Shown here in pieces: positions 14,004 through 20,461 of a stretch of 22,389 bases of DNA. The position numbers and the translations under genes were made by a program. The stretch's first letter is position 1. The number at the start of each line of letters is the position of its first letter. The notes beneath the pieces are model-generated. The model was not told the DNA's origin. It worked only from the letters and a program-made list of their open reading frames with translations, and did not search any database. The DNA comes from a virus. The stretch lies in the IMG/VR virus record IMGVR_UViG_3300025594_000059, positions 1 through 22,389 of that record. One strand, given 5' to 3'.

Positions 14004-16181
14004 ATGAATTACGAACTCCAATCCACCCTCGCCCGCCTTCTAGCCAAAGAGAACATTACTGTGACCCACGGCAACATGAAGACCGCAATGTTTGATGTTA
14101 AGAATCGTGTTCTTGGTTTGCCCATGTGGAAAAATAAGAGCAAAGATGTTTATGATATGTTGGTCGGACACGAAGTTGGTCACGCCCTTTATACGCCCTC
14201 AGAAGGAATCGAAGAATTCCGCAGAAAGTGTGGCGACATTCCATTTGATGTATGCAACATCGTTGAAGATATTCGAATCGAACGAATGATTCAAGATACC
14301 TATCCTGGCTTGCCGCGAGTATTTAAAAAGGCTTATACAGAATTGGTCGAAGATGACTTCTTTGGCACCAAGAAAAAGAACATAGCCGAATGTGGCTTTC
14401 TTGACCGCCTCAATCTACGAGGCAAAGTTGGTTCACTCTTAGCTATTCCTTTGAATGACGATGAAGAGGTGATTTATCAAAAGTGCCTTATGGCTGAGAC
14501 CTTCGATGACGTTATTGAAATTTGTCTAGAGATCAAAGACATGCTTGAGAAAGAGCCGCCGCAACCTCAAAGTGAAGACGCCGACTCTGCTGAAGACGCC
14601 GACTCTGCTGAAGACGCCGACTCTTCTGAAGAAGCCGAAGATTCAGACCCCACGCCGGGCAATGAAGGTGATTCGGAAGACACCGATGGTGATTCAGAAA
14701 CAGATGATGGCGAAGAATCTTTTACTAAGGCTTTCCAAGATGCAATGGAAGATGCGGCGTCTGAAGCCGATACATCCAGTCCCGATATCGAATCTGATTC
14801 AGAAGATGAAGAATCGGTCAACACTGATTCAATTCAGAATGAAGGCGCAGGTGACGGCGTATCAAAGCAATTCAAATCAGAAACCCTTTCAGATTTCGAA
14901 GAAAAACTGGAAGAGACCGTCGAGTCGCCAGAGGACAGAAATTTCACATCAGTGATGCTTCCTCGACCGAATTATATTTATGATGCAATCATTGGTTATG
15001 ATCAGTTGCAAAAGTCGCGCCTCAAATTTTCTTATACAGCTCTTATGAAAAGCAGGCCTGATTATGCCGCTCAGGTAAATGATAGATTCATAACCTTCCG
15101 AAAGACAACCAAAAAGAAAGTTGGAACTATGGTTCGTGAATTCGAACAACGCAAAGCGGCTTATCAATACTCTCGTGCGAAAGAAAGTCGCACAGGCAAA
15201 TTGGATGTTAATAAGTTACATAACTACAAGTTGACCGACGAGATTTTCCTCTCACAAACTAAGTTGGCTAACTCGAAATCGCACGGCATGATTTTTCTAT
15301 TAGACTATTCTGGTTCAATGAGTTCCGTGCTCAAAGATGTGATTGACCAGACTCTCAATTTGGTTACCTTTTGTAAGAAGGTTGGAATTCCTTTTCGAGT
15401 TTATTCCTTCACAAATACATGGGCAACAGCAACCAAAATGACGACTAAGCCCACATTCAATGAGGTCGATTTAGGTGATGTGCTTCTTGTAGAACATATC
15501 ACCAGTGAAATGAATAAAACGAAATATGATGAGGCTTTCAAATCTCTCTGGTGGACAGTGAATAGCTGTGGGGGCAACGCCGGAGATTATGATCAACTTG
15601 GAGGCACACCATTAGATACTGTATTGACCATGATGCCAACAATCTTGACAGATTTTGCTAAGAAAAATGGAATACAGAAAACCACTTTTGTTACCTTGAC
15701 AGACGGTGATAGTGCCCGCCTTAATACTTCACATGAATGGAGTGAGGTGAAGACTTTGAAGAAGATCAAATGCGGTAGTAAGATACACGAAATTCGCAAC
15801 TACACGGCGACGAATGATCTAATGGAAATGATCAATCAATTGCCTGGTATAAACACTATTGGTTTCTACCTTCCTAATCACAAGAAAGCAGTAAACAGAA
15901 TCCTACACCGATTCATTTACAATTCTAAGGATATGCAGAAAGCCAGAAAATTACACGCCAAGAATGGTTTCTCAAGTGTCAAGAATCTTGGCTACGGTGC
16001 CTATTACATTTTAGATTCAGATGTCGGCATCAATGACAGCGATTTCATTACAAAAATCGATGAAGATGCTGCCAACTCTCGAAAGGCTCAAACCAAGCTA
16101 GCAAAACAGTTCGGCGAGCACAATAGAAAATCCCGGCAAACTAGAGTTCTTCTAACAAGTCTTGCTCAACAAATTGCTTAA
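14004..16181 (+). CDS. VWA-domain protein with HExxH metallopeptidase-like N-terminus (CobT-like)
   Basis: A 725-residue protein in three parts. The N-terminus has GHEVGHAL with HExxH at 56-60 and NIVEDIRIERMI at 85-96, the pairing expected for a zinc site with a downstream Glu ligand. A disordered acidic linker runs from about 182 to 300 and includes a triplicated EDADSA unit. The C-terminal half is a VWA domain with a complete metal-binding MIDAS: DYSGSMSS near 434, the Thr of GGTPLD near 535, and the Asp of TLTDGD near 566. CobT of cobaltochelatase and other MoxR partners have this acidic-linker/VWA plan. The CobS-like ATPase follows under a duplicate promoter, so the two probably form one machine. 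Its substrate is unknown. Cobalt chelation is only one option and nothing here proves it. Confidence 0.8.
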   Translation: MNYELQSTLARLLAKENITVTHGNMKTAMFDVKNRVLGLPMWKNKSKDVYDMLVGHEVGHALYTPSEGIEEFRRKCGDIPFDVCNIVEDIRIERMIQDTYPGLPRVFKKAYTELVEDDFFGTKKKNIAECGFLDRLNLRGKVGSLLAIPLNDDEEVIYQKCLMAETFDDVIEICLEIKDMLEKEPPQPQSEDADSAEDADSAEDADSSEEAEDSDPTPGNEGDSEDTDGDSETDDGEESFTKAFQDAMEDAASEADTSSPDIESDSEDEESVNTDSIQNEGAGDGVSKQFKSETLSDFEEKLEETVESPEDRNFTSVMLPRPNYIYDAIIGYDQLQKSRLKFSYTALMKSRPDYAAQVNDRFITFRKTTKKKVGTMVREFEQRKAAYQYSRAKESRTGKLDVNKLHNYKLTDEIFLSQTKLANSKSHGMIFLLDYSGSMSSVLKDVIDQTLNLVTFCKKVGIPFRVYSFTNTWATATKMTTKPTFNEVDLGDVLLVEHITSEMNKTKYDEAFKSLWWTVNSCGGNAGDYDQLGGTPLDTVLTMMPTILTDFAKKNGIQKTTFVTLTDGDSARLNTSHEWSEVKTLKKIKCGSKIHEIRNYTATNDLMEMINQLPGINTIGFYLPNHKKAVNRILHRFIYNSKDMQKARKLHAKNGFSSVKNLGYGAYYILDSDVGINDSDFITKIDEDAANSRKAQTKLAKQFGEHNRKSRQTRVLLTSLAQQIA
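14574..14627 (+). repeat. 18-base tandem triplication in the VWA gene linker
   Basis: Three head-to-tail copies of GAAGACGCCGACTCTGCT start at 14574, 14592 and 14610. The last copy differs by one base (TCT for GCT). They encode EDADSA repeats. Confidence 0.9.
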
Positions 16182-16203
16182 CCAACGAAGTGAACTGGAT
16201 GTC

Positions 16204-16224
16204 TAACTCATTGAATATCAATAA
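16204..16224. repeat. 21-base inverted repeat, copy 2 (partner at 13504-13524)
   Basis: Exact reverse complement of 13504-13524, 2.7 kb away. It contains the distal operator-like site of the AAA+ gene promoter. Confidence 0.85.
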
Positions 16225-16278
16225 CTTATCAATTTTTACTAAAGGTTCGAAACAGTCTTGTAACTATTTGATACTCAA
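16211..16278 (+). promoter_or_regulatory. Paired operator-like sites upstream of the AAA+ gene
   Basis: TTGAATATCAA (16211-16221) and TTGATACTCAA (16268-16278), again 57 bases apart start to start, with the second 24 bases before the -35 box. Confidence 0.65.
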
Positions 16279-16291
16279 AGACTTAAAACCC

Positions 16292-16319
16292 TTTACAAAT
16301 CCCCAAAACCTGATATAAT
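16292..16319 (+). promoter_or_regulatory. Sigma-70-like promoter for the AAA+ gene
   Basis: TTTACA (16292-16297), 16-base spacer, TATAAT (16314-16319) with an extended TGA. The predicted start near 16326 leaves a 12-base leader before the ATG at 16338. Confidence 0.87.
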
Positions 16320-16337
16320 ATATATATAAGATTGATT

Positions 16338-17540
16338 ATGAAAAATACACTAACAAATGAAAATATCGCCTCCATTCACCAAGTGATGGATTTTACTAAA
16401 GCCCCGGTCAAAAAAGGAGCCATCGTCGATGCCGGTGAGAGCCTCGGAATTGATCGTTCTAGCATCCATCGAGCTGTTAATTCAATGTTTTCGAAAACAT
16501 CGAAACGAGGTTACTACACCTTTCCTATTTCCCAAGTCACGGGTGAACCAATCACCGCTGATACTCCGATTTCAGCGCCGGCAAAACCTCCGGCGCCGAC
16601 TCCAGCTGAGAATTTCAAACTGGCGACCACAGTTTCCTCGGTTGTCGATGATGAGATTCACATTCCAACAGTTGACCGCACATATGTCAAGTGGGGTGAA
16701 TTCAAAACCGTGGCTGATATTCTTGCCGCCGGCATTTTCTACCCATTATATATTGAGGGCATGTCTGGCAATGGTAAAACATTCATGGTCGAACAAGCCT
16801 GTGCAAAAGCAAAGCGTGAATATATTCGAGTTCAGATTTCGCCTGAGACGGATGAAGATGATCTTATCGGTGGTTTTCGACTTATCAATGGCGAGACAAT
16901 CTATCAAAAAGGTCCCGTAGTCAAGGCTATGGAACGTGGAGCAGTTCTACTGGTTGATGAAATTGACCGTTCGACTAACAAGATCATGTGCCTCCAAGGG
17001 GTTCTTGAGGGCAATCCTGTTCTTCTAAAGAAGACCGGTGAAGTCATTACTCCAGCTCGAGGTTTTACAGTTATTGCCACCGCAAATACTAAAGGTCGTG
17101 GCTCTGATGATGGCCGATACACCGCCGCAACGATTATCGATGATGCTTTCCTAGAGCGTTTCGTAGCCACAATCGAACAGCAATATCCTGCCCCCGGCAC
17201 TGAGAAAAAGATTTTGGTTAAACACGCCGAAAAATACGAAGTGAATGACCCAGAGTTTATCGATAAGCTGGTCGCCTGGTCAAATGTGATTCGTAAAACA
17301 TTCGCTGATGAAGCCGTGGATGAAGTGATTTCCACTCGCCGTCTCTGCCACATTATAAAGAGCCATTCCATTTTCGCCAATCGCATGAAATCGATTGAGA
17401 TGTGCATCAACCGTTTCGACTCTGAGACCAAGGAAGCCTTCCTTGACCTATACACGAAGATCGATGAGTCCGCTAATTTAGAGGAATTCACTCAAGAGAA
17501 AGAATTTGCCTCCGAGGCTGACAACCACGACATGCCATAA
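16338..17540 (+). CDS. cobS: CobS/MoxR-like AAA+ ATPase with N-terminal helix-turn-helix-like region
   Basis: A 400-residue ATPase. Walker A GMSGNGKT lies at 141-148, Walker B VLLVDEID at 203-210, the sensor 1 segment ATAN at 247-250, and a likely arginine finger in FLERF (271-275). The segment FTVIATANTKGRGSDDGRYT is close to the equivalent part of CobS, the ATPase of aerobic cobaltochelatase. Many T4-like cyanophages carry a gene annotated cobS. Residues about 20-60 (GAIVDAGESLGIDRSSIHRA) read like a helix-turn-helix, followed by a Pro/Ala-rich linker at 70-92. That part is not expected in bacterial CobS as I know it. The ATG at 16338 is chosen over an in-frame TTG at 16332. Ala is mostly GCC here (about 18 GCC to 10 GCT by my count), unlike gp23. 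Confidence 0.82.
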   Translation: MKNTLTNENIASIHQVMDFTKAPVKKGAIVDAGESLGIDRSSIHRAVNSMFSKTSKRGYYTFPISQVTGEPITADTPISAPAKPPAPTPAENFKLATTVSSVVDDEIHIPTVDRTYVKWGEFKTVADILAAGIFYPLYIEGMSGNGKTFMVEQACAKAKREYIRVQISPETDEDDLIGGFRLINGETIYQKGPVVKAMERGAVLLVDEIDRSTNKIMCLQGVLEGNPVLLKKTGEVITPARGFTVIATANTKGRGSDDGRYTAATIIDDAFLERFVATIEQQYPAPGTEKKILVKHAEKYEVNDPEFIDKLVAWSNVIRKTFADEAVDEVISTRRLCHIIKSHSIFANRMKSIEMCINRFDSETKEAFLDLYTKIDESANLEEFTQEKEFASEADNHDMP

Positions 17541-17545
17541 ACACT

Positions 17546-17570
17546 TTACTATCGAGGGATACGATAGTAA
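17546..17570 (+). other. Perfect hairpin after the AAA+ gene
   Basis: TTACTATCG (17546-17554) pairs perfectly with CGATAGTAA (17562-17570) around the 7-base loop AGGGATA. No T-run follows, so it may be a transcript 3'-end stabiliser or protein-binding site rather than a terminator. Confidence 0.65.
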
Positions 17571-17589
17571 TTCATAATCATAATCAATC

Positions 17590-17618
17590 GAGGTGGCGCC
17601 CATTACGGGTGTCACCTC
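17590..17618 (+). terminator. Strong hairpin upstream of the dGTPase-like gene
   Basis: GAGGTGGCGCCC (17590-17601) pairs with GGGTGTCACCTC (17607-17618) across a 5-base loop, 12 pairs with two G-U. The following bases (ACTATATCAAATTTTATATG) are AT-rich but lack a compact T-run, so the terminator call is moderate. It lies 17 bases before the next ATG. Confidence 0.55.
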
Positions 17619-17635
17619 ACTATATCAAATTTTAT

Positions 17636-18028
17636 ATGAAAACAAAACCAACTAACCCAAAAGATTCTTGCGGAATTAAAAAGGTACCCATGAGTGGCAT
17701 GCCTATGAACGTTCTGATGGAAGCAGGACTTGTTAAACTACACGGCGACTTAAAATATGGTCGCTTTAATTGGAGAGAAGCGGGGGTTCGAGGCTCTGTA
17801 TATTATGATGCCTCGATTCGCCATTTGGCGGCATGGTATGAAGGTGAAGACATTGACCCAGATTCTGGTGTTCACCATATCGCTCATGCAATTTGTGGTT
17901 TAGCCGTTCTTCGTGATTCAATGATAAGAGATAATTGGACAGATGATCGCCCGCCACCAAGTGAAGCTGGTTGGATAAAAGAATTTAACGAGATCGCTGC
18001 GAAGATGATCGAAAATAAGCTAAAATAG
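17636..18028 (+). CDS. dGTP/dATP diphosphohydrolase-like protein (DUF5664 type)
   Basis: A 130-residue protein with the family pattern I associate with DUF5664, also described as a dATP/dGTP diphosphohydrolase N-terminal domain: NPKDSCGIKK near the start, LKYGRFNWRE at about 39-48, YYDASIRHLAAWYEGEDIDPDSG, then HHIAHA. The Glu/Asp and His pairs would bind metal. Related MazG-like enzymes hydrolyse deoxynucleoside triphosphates to monophosphates and can shape the phage dNTP pool. The frame is open upstream to a GTG at 17609, but that codon lies inside the hairpin, so the ATG at 17636 is preferred. No clear promoter is visible, so it may be read through from the AAA+ gene. Confidence 0.68.
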   Translation: MKTKPTNPKDSCGIKKVPMSGMPMNVLMEAGLVKLHGDLKYGRFNWREAGVRGSVYYDASIRHLAAWYEGEDIDPDSGVHHIAHAICGLAVLRDSMIRDNWTDDRPPPSEAGWIKEFNEIAAKMIENKLK

Positions 18029-18030
18029 AT

Positions 18031-18058
18031 TTGACATAAAACCATAACCTGATATAGT
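18031..18058 (+). promoter_or_regulatory. Sigma-70-like promoter for gp45
   Basis: Perfect TTGACA (18031-18036), 16-base spacer, TATAGT (18053-18058) with an extended TGA. The predicted start at about 18065 is one base before the gp45 ATG. Confidence 0.83.
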
Positions 18059-18065
18059 ATATAAC

Positions 18066-18737
18066 ATGAAACTAAGTAATGAAACAATAGAGGTGCTAAG
18101 AAATTTCGGCGCCATCCAACCAAACATCGTAGTCAGCCCTGGTTCGACTATTTCAACACTGGCAGAGGCAAAACACATCTTGGCTGAGGCTCAGATCGAT
18201 CAGACCTTTGATTCTGAATTCGGCATCTATGATGTAAATGAATTCCTTTCTGCTCACAGTCTTATTGAAGACCCCGAGCTAGAATTCCTTGACAGTCATG
18301 TTACTCTGAAATCTGGCTCGGCAAGTGTGAAGTACCACTTTGCTGATAAAGACATCTTAACAAAGAAGACTAAGGATATTAATATGCCACCGGCTGATAT
18401 GTCTTTCACATTCACCGAAGCAAATATTAATAATATTCGTAAGGCAGCTTCAAGCCTTAATTTAGATTCTCCAACACTATCACTAATTGTTGAAGATGGT
18501 AATATTGTAGCCCGAGTCCTTTGTACTCAAAATCCATCTTCCAATAGCTATTCATTGGTCATTGGTAAATATGATGGAGATGATACAGAAGCAGATTATC
18601 GATTCAACATTGATAACTTGAAACTTATTAGTGGTGACTATAACGTGGATATCAACAACAAACTAATTTCCAACTGGAAACACGAAACAGTAAGTGTGCA
18701 ATACTGGATTGCACTTGATAAAACATCAACAGTATAA
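18066..18737 (+). CDS. 45: Sliding clamp gp45
   Basis: A 223-residue DNA polymerase processivity clamp, close to T4 gp45 (228). It encircles DNA as a trimer and, in T4, also activates late transcription through gp55 and gp33. Matching segments are MKLSNETIEVLRNFGAI (T4 MKLSKDTTALLKNFATI), IYDVNEFLSAHSLIEDPELEF, FTEANINNIRKAASSLNLDSPTLSLIVEDGNIV and YSLVIGKYDGDDTEADYRFNI. It opens the replisome block under a strong sigma-70-type promoter whose predicted start is at the ATG. The next gene begins 4 bases after its stop. Confidence 0.95.
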   Translation: MKLSNETIEVLRNFGAIQPNIVVSPGSTISTLAEAKHILAEAQIDQTFDSEFGIYDVNEFLSAHSLIEDPELEFLDSHVTLKSGSASVKYHFADKDILTKKTKDINMPPADMSFTFTEANINNIRKAASSLNLDSPTLSLIVEDGNIVARVLCTQNPSSNSYSLVIGKYDGDDTEADYRFNIDNLKLISGDYNVDINNKLISNWKHETVSVQYWIALDKTSTV

Positions 18738-18741
18738 TAAT

Positions 18742-18969
18742 ATGAGTGAAGAAAACCAAACAGAAGCAGAAGCAGTAAAACCAGATGTCAGCCTCAATGA
18801 TTTTATCGTGATGGTTAAGTTGATTGACATCTGCTCAAAACGTGGAGCATTCGAAGGGCCCGAATTAAAAGATGTTGGTACTCTTCGAGGCCGACTATCA
18901 GAGTTTGTTGAATATCACAAACCCGAAGAGCCAGAGCCAGAAGAAGAGCCAAGCGCCGAAGAAGAATAA
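18742..18969 (+). CDS. Unknown small acidic protein between gp45 and gp44
   Basis: A 75-residue protein starting at the MSEENQTEAEAV methionine. The frame is open further upstream, but that would overlap gp45 by 44 bases. The middle (LNDFIVMVKLIDICSKRGAF, then EGPELKDVGTLRGRLSEFVE) is a compact helical core that I associate with a conserved unknown protein of T4-like marine phages. The C-terminus is a Glu/Pro-rich tail (KPEEPEPEEEPSAEEE). It lies 4 bases after gp45 and just before a terminator, so it is cotranscribed with the clamp. A clamp or polymerase partner is possible but unproven. Confidence 0.72.
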   Translation: MSEENQTEAEAVKPDVSLNDFIVMVKLIDICSKRGAFEGPELKDVGTLRGRLSEFVEYHKPEEPEPEEEPSAEEE

Positions 18970-18977
18970 ATGATACT

Positions 18978-19013
18978 ATGGTGGGTGTTTGAGTGATATC
19001 AGACACCCACCAT
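18978..19013 (+). terminator. Terminator-like hairpin between gp45 and gp44 transcripts
   Basis: ATGGTGGGTGT (18978-18988) pairs with ACACCCACCAT (19003-19013), 11 perfect pairs extendable by two. CTTAATCTT follows. It ends just before the -35 box of the gp44 promoter. Confidence 0.75.
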
Positions 19014-19020
19014 CTTAATC

Positions 19021-19049
19021 TTGACCCGCCAAACTTATTACTATATTAT
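19021..19049 (+). promoter_or_regulatory. Sigma-70-like promoter for gp44
   Basis: TTGACC (19021-19026), 17-base spacer, TATTAT (19044-19049). The predicted start near 19056 is one base before the gp44 ATG. CTATATTATA is shared with the gp55 and gp47 promoters. Confidence 0.7.
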
Positions 19050-19056
19050 ACATTAT

Positions 19057-19998
19057 ATGAAAGAAAATTTACTATGGGTGGAGAAATACAGACCTCAAAA
19101 GATTGAGGATTGCGTTCTACCACAAAAACTGAAAAAGACATTTACCGAGTTTGTTAAGAATTCCGATATTCCTAATATCATCCTAGCTGGTCCCGCAGGG
19201 ACTGGAAAGACTACAATCGCCAGAGCATTGTGTAATGAATTAGGACTTGACTGTCTGCTCATTAATGCCTCGGAGGAAAGTGGTATCGACACCCTTCGCA
19301 ATAAAATTAAGCAGTTTGCTTCTTCAATGTCCCTTGATATGGAAAAGAAGTATAAAGTGGTTATTCTCGATGAGGCTGATTATCTAAATGCGCAATCTAC
19401 ACAACCTGCGCTACGAGGATTCATTGAAGAGTTTTCTGGTAACTGCCGATTTATTCTTACGTGTAATTTCAAGAATCGTATTATTGAGCCACTCCATTCT
19501 CGATGCACAGTTATTGATTTCAACGAAGTGAAAATCAATGACCCCAAACTGGCTTCGCTCTTTATGAAGCGATTGCAATTCATCTTGAAAGATCAAGGCA
19601 TTGAATTCAATAATCAGGCTATTGCCAATCTCATTATGAAACATGCTCCAGACTGGCGCCGTGTTATCAATGAGTGTCAACGTTACTCATCGTCTGGCTC
19701 ACTCTCTCCAGAGATTGTTACTACAGGTGAGAATGAGATCAAGGAGTTGGTGAAGTATCTAAAAGATCGTGACTTTCGACAGATGCGAGCTTGGGCAGCA
19801 GCAAACTCTGACATTGATTCTTCGGTAGTCTTTCGACGGATTTATGATTCAGCATATGACATCCTTGAATCTCAATCGATTCCACCCGCGATTCTAATCT
19901 TGGCTGACTATCAATATAAAGCGGCATTCGTAAGTGACAGAGAATTGAATATGGTTGCGTGTTTAACAGAACTCATGTCCAGCGCAAAGTGGAAATAA
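19057..19998 (+). CDS. 44: Clamp loader large subunit gp44
   Basis: A 313-residue AAA+ ATPase, close to T4 gp44 (319). With gp62 it opens the gp45 ring and loads it on primed DNA. Visible are the N-terminal WVEKYRPQKIEDCVLP box, Walker A GPAGTGKTT near residue 45, Walker B VVILDEADYL near 108, and the SRC arginine-finger motif in PLHSRCTVIDF near 147. The frame also has a TTG at 19021, but that is the -35 box of the promoter, so the ATG at 19057 is used. gp62 follows after 4 bases. Confidence 0.95.
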   Translation: MKENLLWVEKYRPQKIEDCVLPQKLKKTFTEFVKNSDIPNIILAGPAGTGKTTIARALCNELGLDCLLINASEESGIDTLRNKIKQFASSMSLDMEKKYKVVILDEADYLNAQSTQPALRGFIEEFSGNCRFILTCNFKNRIIEPLHSRCTVIDFNEVKINDPKLASLFMKRLQFILKDQGIEFNNQAIANLIMKHAPDWRRVINECQRYSSSGSLSPEIVTTGENEIKELVKYLKDRDFRQMRAWAAANSDIDSSVVFRRIYDSAYDILESQSIPPAILILADYQYKAAFVSDRELNMVACLTELMSSAKWK

Positions 19999-20002
19999 TT
20001 AT

Positions 20003-20425
20003 ATGAGTAAATTATCCCCGTTTGATTTCTTAGGTTCAATCAACGAGAAGAAAGGTTATCTCTTCACTGACTGTCAATCTGATAGCAGTGGAGAGGCAGC
20101 CCAATTAGATTCTGTTGATCGTCAATATCCTCCGTTCATGGTGAATCGTGGACTATCATATTTCGTTGATACAGTAATGCTGTCGAATGAGATGAATCAA
20201 AGATTCGGTCTTGCAAATAAGATGCAATATGATTTCTTATATCACGGCATTAGAAAGAAGCGCAGGTTCTCTAAATGGCACAAGAAGGAAAAAGATACAA
20301 AGGATATTGAATTGATCAAGGAGGCATATTCATATAATCGTGAAAGAGCCGAAGAGGTTTATGACATGATTGATATCAAACAACTTCGCAAAGATATGGA
20401 TAAGGGTGGTATGAAAAAAAGATAA
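20003..20425 (+). CDS. 62: Clamp loader small subunit gp62
   Basis: A 140-residue protein, shorter than T4 gp62 (187). Recognisable parts are PFMVNRGLSYFVDTVMLSNEMN at about 44-65 and QYDFLYHGIRKKRRFSKWHKKEKD at about 76-99, which parallel the T4 segments FMVENALSQF and NYLMAAVPRGKRYGKWAK. It forms the clamp loader with gp44, whose stop is 4 bases upstream. The C-terminus is short and basic (MDKGGMKKR). No Shine-Dalgarno of note. A late promoter for regA begins 2 bases after its stop. Confidence 0.9.
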   Translation: MSKLSPFDFLGSINEKKGYLFTDCQSDSSGEAAQLDSVDRQYPPFMVNRGLSYFVDTVMLSNEMNQRFGLANKMQYDFLYHGIRKKRRFSKWHKKEKDTKDIELIKEAYSYNRERAEEVYDMIDIKQLRKDMDKGGMKKR

Positions 20426-20427
20426 TG

Positions 20428-20435
20428 TATAAATA
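20428..20435 (+). promoter_or_regulatory. Late promoter TATAAATA upstream of regA
   Basis: Perfect late box just after the gp62 stop, 26 bases before the regA ATG. This gives one of the longer predicted leaders in the window, about 20 bases. Confidence 0.75.
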
Positions 20436-20461
20436 CATTCATAAGATAAACAAATAATACT

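Noticed and set aside
16904-17491. 195-residue open frame on the - strand opposite the AAA+ gene
   Set aside because: Antisense shadow of a well-supported ATPase gene with no promoter or family pattern of its own.
18694-18741. Upstream in-frame ATG for the small gene after gp45
   Set aside because: It would overlap gp45 by 44 bases and add a sequence unlike the acidic start. The ATG at 18742 follows the gp45 stop by 4 bases.
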